Source of the DNA: Flavobacterium sp. CYK-55
Lineage (GTDB): Bacteria > Bacteroidota > Bacteroidia > Flavobacteriales > Flavobacteriaceae
Assembly (NCBI RefSeq): GCF_018413465.1
Contig: NZ_JAHCDK010000013.1
Coordinates: forward strand, 1 to 64,000
DNA: 64,000 bases
Direction: 5' to 3'
The first letter of the stretch is position 1, and each line of letters starts with the position of its first letter. Under the pieces are notes generated by a model. The model was given only the letters and a program-made list of their open reading frames with translations, was not told the origin of the DNA and searched no databases. Shown in pieces: positions 60,451-64,000 of this stretch. The position numbers and the translations under genes are program-made.

Positions 60451-61461
60451 TTATTTTCCGTCTTTATCAACGATTAAACGTTTTGGTCTGTTGGCTACTT
60501 CCCAAGCAATGGCAAAGGCATATTGGGCACGTTTGGTCAGCGCATCAAATTCTATTTTATCAACATCATCACCGGGTTTGTGATAATCGGCATGGGTTCC
60601 GCTGAATAAAAACACTGACGGGATTCCATTTTTTGCAAAATTATAATGGTCTGATCTATAGTAAAATCGGTTGGGATCTTGCCGATCGTTGTATTTGTAA
60701 TCAAGCTTGAGTTTGGTGAATTTTTTATTAGCGCTTTCGCAGATGTTGTGCAGGTCGGTTGATAAATAATCAGACCCAATTACATAAACATATTTATTGC
60801 TGTTGTTGTGAAATTCGTCATGGCGTCCGATCATATCAATGTTGACATCGCATACCGTATGAGCAAGCGGAAAAAGCGGGTTTTCAGAATAGTAACGCGA
60901 TCCGTGTAAGCCGTGCTCTTCACCAGTTACGTGCAGAATAAGCACCGAACGTTTTGGGCCGTGACCTTCTTTTTTGGCTTGGGCAAAGGCACGTGCAATT
61001 TCAACCAACGAAACAGTTCCTGTACCATCATCATCTGCACCGTTATAGATTTCTCCGTTTTTAATACCAACATGATCGTAATGTGCCGAGATTACTACAA
61101 CTTCATCTGGTTTTTCAGAGCCTTCAATAAATGCCCAAATGTTTTCAGAGTCAGATAAGTTTTCTTTGTATTTCGCATTTAAATATGCAGCCGGAATAGG
61201 TTGGTAGTAACCATCAGCGCCTGTCGGATAAGGAATTTGACTGTTTTTGTATTGTTCAATCAAGTAACGGCCGGCTTTTTTCTGGCCTTCACTTCCGGTT
61301 TCGCGACCTTCCATTTCGTCAGATGCAACTACTGTCAAAAGCGTCTTGAGCTCCTCGGCTGTAATGGTTTGCATGTATTTTCGCTCTAATTGAGCTTTGT
61401 CATTTTTGGCGGCACATCCCAACAGTAAAACCGCACTTAAACTCAAAAGTAACTTTTTCAT
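60451..61461 (-). CDS. M28 family zinc aminopeptidase, lipoprotein
   Basis: The 336-aa protein has a lipoprotein signal (Cys16 in VLLLGCAAK), and an M28 domain with SAHYDHVGI (zinc His and Asp), NGADDDGTGTVSLVEIA (bridging Asp) and VTGEEHGLHGSRYY (catalytic and zinc Glu), DMIGRHDEF and RSDHYNFAKNGIPSVFLF with the last His. It trims N-terminal residues from peptides at the periplasmic face or outside. It sits between a DUF3667 gene upstream (six-base gap) and the hydrolase downstream (two-base gap) in one operon. Confidence 0.92.
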   Translation of the reverse strand: MKKLLLSLSAVLLLGCAAKNDKAQLERKYMQTITAEELKTLLTVVASDEMEGRETGSEGQKKAGRYLIEQYKNSQIPYPTGADGYYQPIPAAYLNAKYKENLSDSENIWAFIEGSEKPDEVVVISAHYDHVGIKNGEIYNGADDDGTGTVSLVEIARAFAQAKKEGHGPKRSVLILHVTGEEHGLHGSRYYSENPLFPLAHTVCDVNIDMIGRHDEFHNNSNKYVYVIGSDYLSTDLHNICESANKKFTKLKLDYKYNDRQDPNRFYYRSDHYNFAKNGIPSVFLFSGTHADYHKPGDDVDKIEFDALTKRAQYAFAIAWEVANRPKRLIVDKDGK

Positions 61462-61467
61462 AGGCTT

Positions 61468-62550
61468 TTATTCAAGGTTAATAAAGGTATAAATCATAAA
61501 AACAAGCAATATAATGATGATGAAAATCGAGTTGATAAAGAACAACATGGTACTTTTTAAGAACGACTTGATTCTCGATTCTCCATAAAAGCGATGATGT
61601 GCCGGAAAGAAGTAGTAAAACATCCACAGAAAACCGACCAGATATATGACTGATATTATTCCGTCGGCATATTCTCCTAATGCGACTGAAAATAATCGAT
61701 TAATCATAAAAAGCAACAGAACAATCAGCAATAAAAATGAAAAATAATGCAGTGTAAAAATACCGTGATCAAAGTAATACCAGCGTTTTTTGTTGTGAAA
61801 TAGCCATAAGAAAAGTGCAAAAATCGGCATGTAAATAAATAGCACTTTCGGAAAATTATGTATGAACGATTCTTTGAATTTATGAGCAATTTCTTCTCCG
61901 GTATTGTTCTCATTCACCAATTGCGCTTTGCGGGCAATTTTATATTCAAAATCAGACATTTCATCTTCGCCTTTGCCGTATTTGTATAGTGAATCAATTT
62001 CTTCAACAGAGTTGTATCCAAAATTCATAAAGCTTTTTTTGGCTATTTTATTTGAGGCGATGACAATTTCTTTTTTGATAGAATCAGCCTCTTTTTGATT
62101 GATAGCGCCCATTTTGAGCATTTGCTCTACTTTTTTTGCCCGACGCTGATAGTCGGCATTTTTTTCTTGTTCAATGGCTTTCTTACCTTCTTCATTGATT
62201 TTAATCAGGCTTTTTTCATTTTTACTTTCAGGATTCGGAATGATTGTAAAACCCAAAAAAGTCACAAAACTGATGAAGATGTACAACCGAACCGGAGCTA
62301 AATAAGACAACCGTTTACCCGATAAATACTCTTTGGTGAGTGCAGCTGGTTTGAACATTAGGTTTTTGATGGTGCGCCAAAACGCATTTTCATAATGTGT
62401 CAAATCTTCAAAGAAATGAACAAAGAGTTCATGAAATGTCTTTCTGCTATCAATATTTTCTTGACCGCAATTCGGGCAAAATCGTTCTTGAACTACATGA
62501 CGACAGTTCAAACAAGTTTTATCGGTGCGCAACGGATTTTTGTGGCTCAT
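61468..62550 (-). CDS. DUF3667 zinc-ribbon membrane protein (larger)
   Basis: The 360-aa protein starts with a zinc ribbon (CLNCRHVVQERFCPNCGQ, about 13-30), then FHELFVHFFEDLTHYENAFW and FKPAALTKEYLSGKRLSYLA as in DUF3667. A charged helical insert (about 115-215, with EEGKKAIEQEKNADYQRRAK) separates the first membrane segment (about 90-108) from four more (about 225-355). It is the first gene of the operon with the M28 peptidase and hydrolase. Function unknown; it is a distant paralogue of 48389-49153. Confidence 0.88.
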   Translation of the reverse strand: MSHKNPLRTDKTCLNCRHVVQERFCPNCGQENIDSRKTFHELFVHFFEDLTHYENAFWRTIKNLMFKPAALTKEYLSGKRLSYLAPVRLYIFISFVTFLGFTIIPNPESKNEKSLIKINEEGKKAIEQEKNADYQRRAKKVEQMLKMGAINQKEADSIKKEIVIASNKIAKKSFMNFGYNSVEEIDSLYKYGKGEDEMSDFEYKIARKAQLVNENNTGEEIAHKFKESFIHNFPKVLFIYMPIFALFLWLFHNKKRWYYFDHGIFTLHYFSFLLLIVLLLFMINRLFSVALGEYADGIISVIYLVGFLWMFYYFFPAHHRFYGESRIKSFLKSTMLFFINSIFIIIILLVFMIYTFINLE

Positions 62551-62641
62551 AAAGCTTAGTAAATTAGCTCGATAAAAGTATAAATTAAATTTTTATTTGA
62601 CGCTAAATTCCTAACTTGGGCAATTATTTAAATTGTGCATT

Positions 62642-63100
62642 ATGACATCAAAAGCCACAACACCTCAAGAATATATTGACGGCCTCGAGTCAGATCGAAA
62701 GTTTGCCATTGAAAAAATCCGATTAAGCATCAAGCAAAATTTACCTGATGGCTTTCACGAACAAATAACCTACGGCATGTTGGGTTATGTAGTGCCCCAT
62801 GCATTGTATCCGAAAGGTTATCATTGCGATCCAAAGCTTCCGTTGCCTTTTTTATCGGTAGCTTCTCAAAAGAACTTCATAGCGCTTTATCACATGGGTG
62901 TGTATGCTCAAAAAGACCTATATGATTGGTTTGTGGCTGAATATCCTAAGCATTGTAAAACCAAGCTCGACATGGGTAAAAGTTGTATCCGCTTTAAAAA
63001 ACTTGAGGATATTCCATATCAACTCATTGCCGAGCTGGCTGGTAAAATGACGGTTCAACAATGGATTGATTGCTATGAAAGCGCTTTTAACAAAAGCTAA
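62642..63100 (+). CDS. DUF1801 family protein
   Basis: The 152-aa protein matches the DUF1801/YdhG fold: PQEYIDGLESDRKFAIEKIR at the start, then GFHEQITYGMLGYVVP, PFLSVASQKNFIALYHMGVY and KSCIRFKKLEDIPYQLI. The family is widespread and cytosolic with no settled function. I chose the ATG at 62642; a TTG three codons upstream is possible. Its 3' end overlaps the convergent DUF892 gene by four bases. Confidence 0.88.
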   Translation: MTSKATTPQEYIDGLESDRKFAIEKIRLSIKQNLPDGFHEQITYGMLGYVVPHALYPKGYHCDPKLPLPFLSVASQKNFIALYHMGVYAQKDLYDWFVAEYPKHCKTKLDMGKSCIRFKKLEDIPYQLIAELAGKMTVQQWIDCYESAFNKS

Positions 63101-63669
63101 CCTTTTTGCTCATTGTAATACCTGAGGGTTGTTGCAATTTTAGCCAACCGCATTTGTGCAATTTTTTCTTCGTTGAGCGATAAGTGTATCCACTGCTGAA
63201 TTTGCTCTTCACGCAAGTTTTCGGCATAGGTTTCTAAAATGCTGTAAGCGGCAATTTCATAATGTTCAATCTTGTGCAAACTCAAAACAATTCCGGCATC
63301 GCGAACAATACCAAATTTGGTTGCTTCAATGATTTGCTCAATTTCGTCGAGCATAATTTCAATGGCTTCGCAGCGTTGCATTAGTGGTTTTTCGGTTAAT
63401 TGCTCAAAGGTGTCTTCAATGCGTATGATTTGCTTTTTGGTTACCTCAGCATGTTGACTGATGGTTTCTATAAGCTCAAATGAACAGGCGTTTTTAACCA
63501 TCTTCGGAAAAGCTTTGACCAACATTTTTTCGGTAAAATAAAGTGCTTGCAATTCAAGAAGCAACAATTCGCGCAAACCTATCGCTCCGTCAAAGCGATT
63601 CTTGGGTTGCTTTAAATTTGGGAGGCTTTCCTGCGCATGATCTTCAGGAAATTTGTGTGCTTTTTCCAT
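63097..63669 (-). CDS. DUF892/YciE-like ferritin-like protein
   Basis: The 190-aa protein has an unstructured start (about 1-28), then a ferritin-like helical bundle of the DUF892 (YciE/YciF) family: LRELLLLELQALYFTEKMLV (about 32-51), QHAEVTKKQIIRIEDTFEQL, and KIEHYEIAAYSILETYAENL with Glu and His metal-ligand candidates. Related proteins respond to osmotic or oxidative stress and may bind iron. Its last four bases overlap the convergent DUF1801 gene. Confidence 0.88.
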   Translation of the reverse strand: MEKAHKFPEDHAQESLPNLKQPKNRFDGAIGLRELLLLELQALYFTEKMLVKAFPKMVKNACSFELIETISQHAEVTKKQIIRIEDTFEQLTEKPLMQRCEAIEIMLDEIEQIIEATKFGIVRDAGIVLSLHKIEHYEIAAYSILETYAENLREEQIQQWIHLSLNEEKIAQMRLAKIATTLRYYNEQKG

Positions 63670-63820
63670 AACATAGTTTTTAGGTTAAGTTTCATTATTT
63701 GGGTAAAATGTGTTTGGGTGAGGCCAAGTTACCAATAAGGTTTTAGCTACAAAAAAATACCCGATGAACTACACGTAAATTTAACATTCACGCAATTTTT
63801 GGCTAAAAACGTTAAAAAAA
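63670..63820. other. Intergenic space before the glycosyltransferase tail
   Basis: About 150 bases with no gene. I see no clear hairpin terminator for the minus-strand glycosyltransferase gene; the DNA is AT-rich and probably contains the promoter of the DUF892 gene. Confidence 0.5.
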
Positions 63821-64000
63821 TTATAGCTTTTTGTAACCTTCTGACCAAACTTTGAGGTATTGTTTGGCAATGTTGATGTAGTTGTGTTCACGTTCAACAA
63901 AAGAGCGTGCTCGTTGGCTAATAGCTTCAATTTCTGATGGATTATCAATAAGGTAAGAAAGTTGCTCAACCAGATAATTCACATCTGGGCAAGCATTGAT
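63821..64000 (-). CDS. Glycosyltransferase C-terminal end, partial
   Basis: Sixty codons on the minus strand run from the window edge to a TAA (63821-63823). The translation includes LVEQLSYLIDNPSEIEAISQ and ends KVWSEGYKKL. The pattern of a helix ending a GT4 (GT-B) glycosyltransferase is plausible: the segment 'N-P-S-E-x-x-x-I' is the usual late helix. The start and catalytic part lie beyond the window, so the donor and role are not visible. Confidence 0.6.
   Translation of the reverse strand: MNACPDVNYLVEQLSYLIDNPSEIEAISQRARSFVEREHNYINIAKQYLKVWSEGYKKL

Overview
The window looks like a chromosomal segment of a Flavobacteriia (Bacteroidota) species, most likely a Flavobacterium relative; the genus is not certain. 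Three secreted enzymes end in type IX secretion sorting tails. Promoters fit the Bacteroidota consensus (TTTG, about 19 bases, TAnnTTTG). Rho has a long disordered insert beside a DUF4293 gene. There is a bacillithiol gene, DUF3667 and DUF4920 families occur, and most intergenic spaces are short and AT-rich.

Left part, 1-9300, is an accessory region. It opens with gene-poor DNA (1-1800) that holds dispersed repeats, a decayed tyrosine-recombinase C-terminus on the minus strand (about 1277-1545) and another gene remnant (540-686). Next comes a very AT-rich block of likely defence genes. One part is a tight three-gene operon (1813-4567): a two-segment membrane protein, a polytopic membrane protein with a degenerate histidine-kinase core, and a lone receiver domain. 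Facing it on the other strand are an OLD-family ATPase/TOPRIM nuclease and a PD-(D/E)XK Mrr-like nuclease (4720-7461). The block ends in about 1.8 kb of non-coding repeats around a YfcE-type phosphoesterase. The repeat family on the right (8820-9258) has a related copy at 380-500 on the left, so the island sits between related repeats. The three-gene operon is the best candidate for an undescribed system; its logic (kinase-like sensor, receiver, membrane protein) recalls two-component-like phage defence, but this is inference.

From 9365 on the window is ordinary core genome. 9365-17593: DUF4293, rho, two tandem secreted endonuclease I genes, an RsmB-type rRNA methyltransferase and a Kup potassium transporter. 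17735-21545: an ECF sigma factor locus with an anti-sigma-like protein, small secreted partners and an SRPBCC/GyrI-like protein. 21684-28003: dipeptidyl peptidase III, a MazG-like hydrolase, IlvE, two lipoproteins, MnmD, and two tandem copies of a small unknown protein. 28037-32481: OxyR (Cys199 and Cys208 preserved), divergent from a small membrane protein, a SulP transporter and two beta-carbonic anhydrases, probably a bicarbonate/CO2 module. 32512-35492: a LETM1/TerB-like protein, a YdeI-like protein, a Cu/Zn superoxide dismutase lipoprotein and a small unknown. 35585-41501: a MarR-controlled fatty-acid beta-oxidation operon in the fadN-fadA-fadE arrangement with two candidate operator palindromes. 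41791-45667: a PAS histidine kinase with a lone response regulator, a small membrane protein and a long-chain acyl-CoA synthetase. 45807-51550: an LTA-synthase-like membrane enzyme with a tyrosine-phosphatase-like partner, a DUF3667 protein and a secreted M14 carboxypeptidase. 51593-64000: PurL, a beta-helix-like lipoprotein, a thioesterase and isochorismate synthase (menaquinone), BshB1 (bacillithiol), tRNA-His, an alpha/beta hydrolase, an M28 peptidase, a second DUF3667 protein, DUF1801 and DUF892 proteins, and the tail of a glycosyltransferase cut by the window edge.
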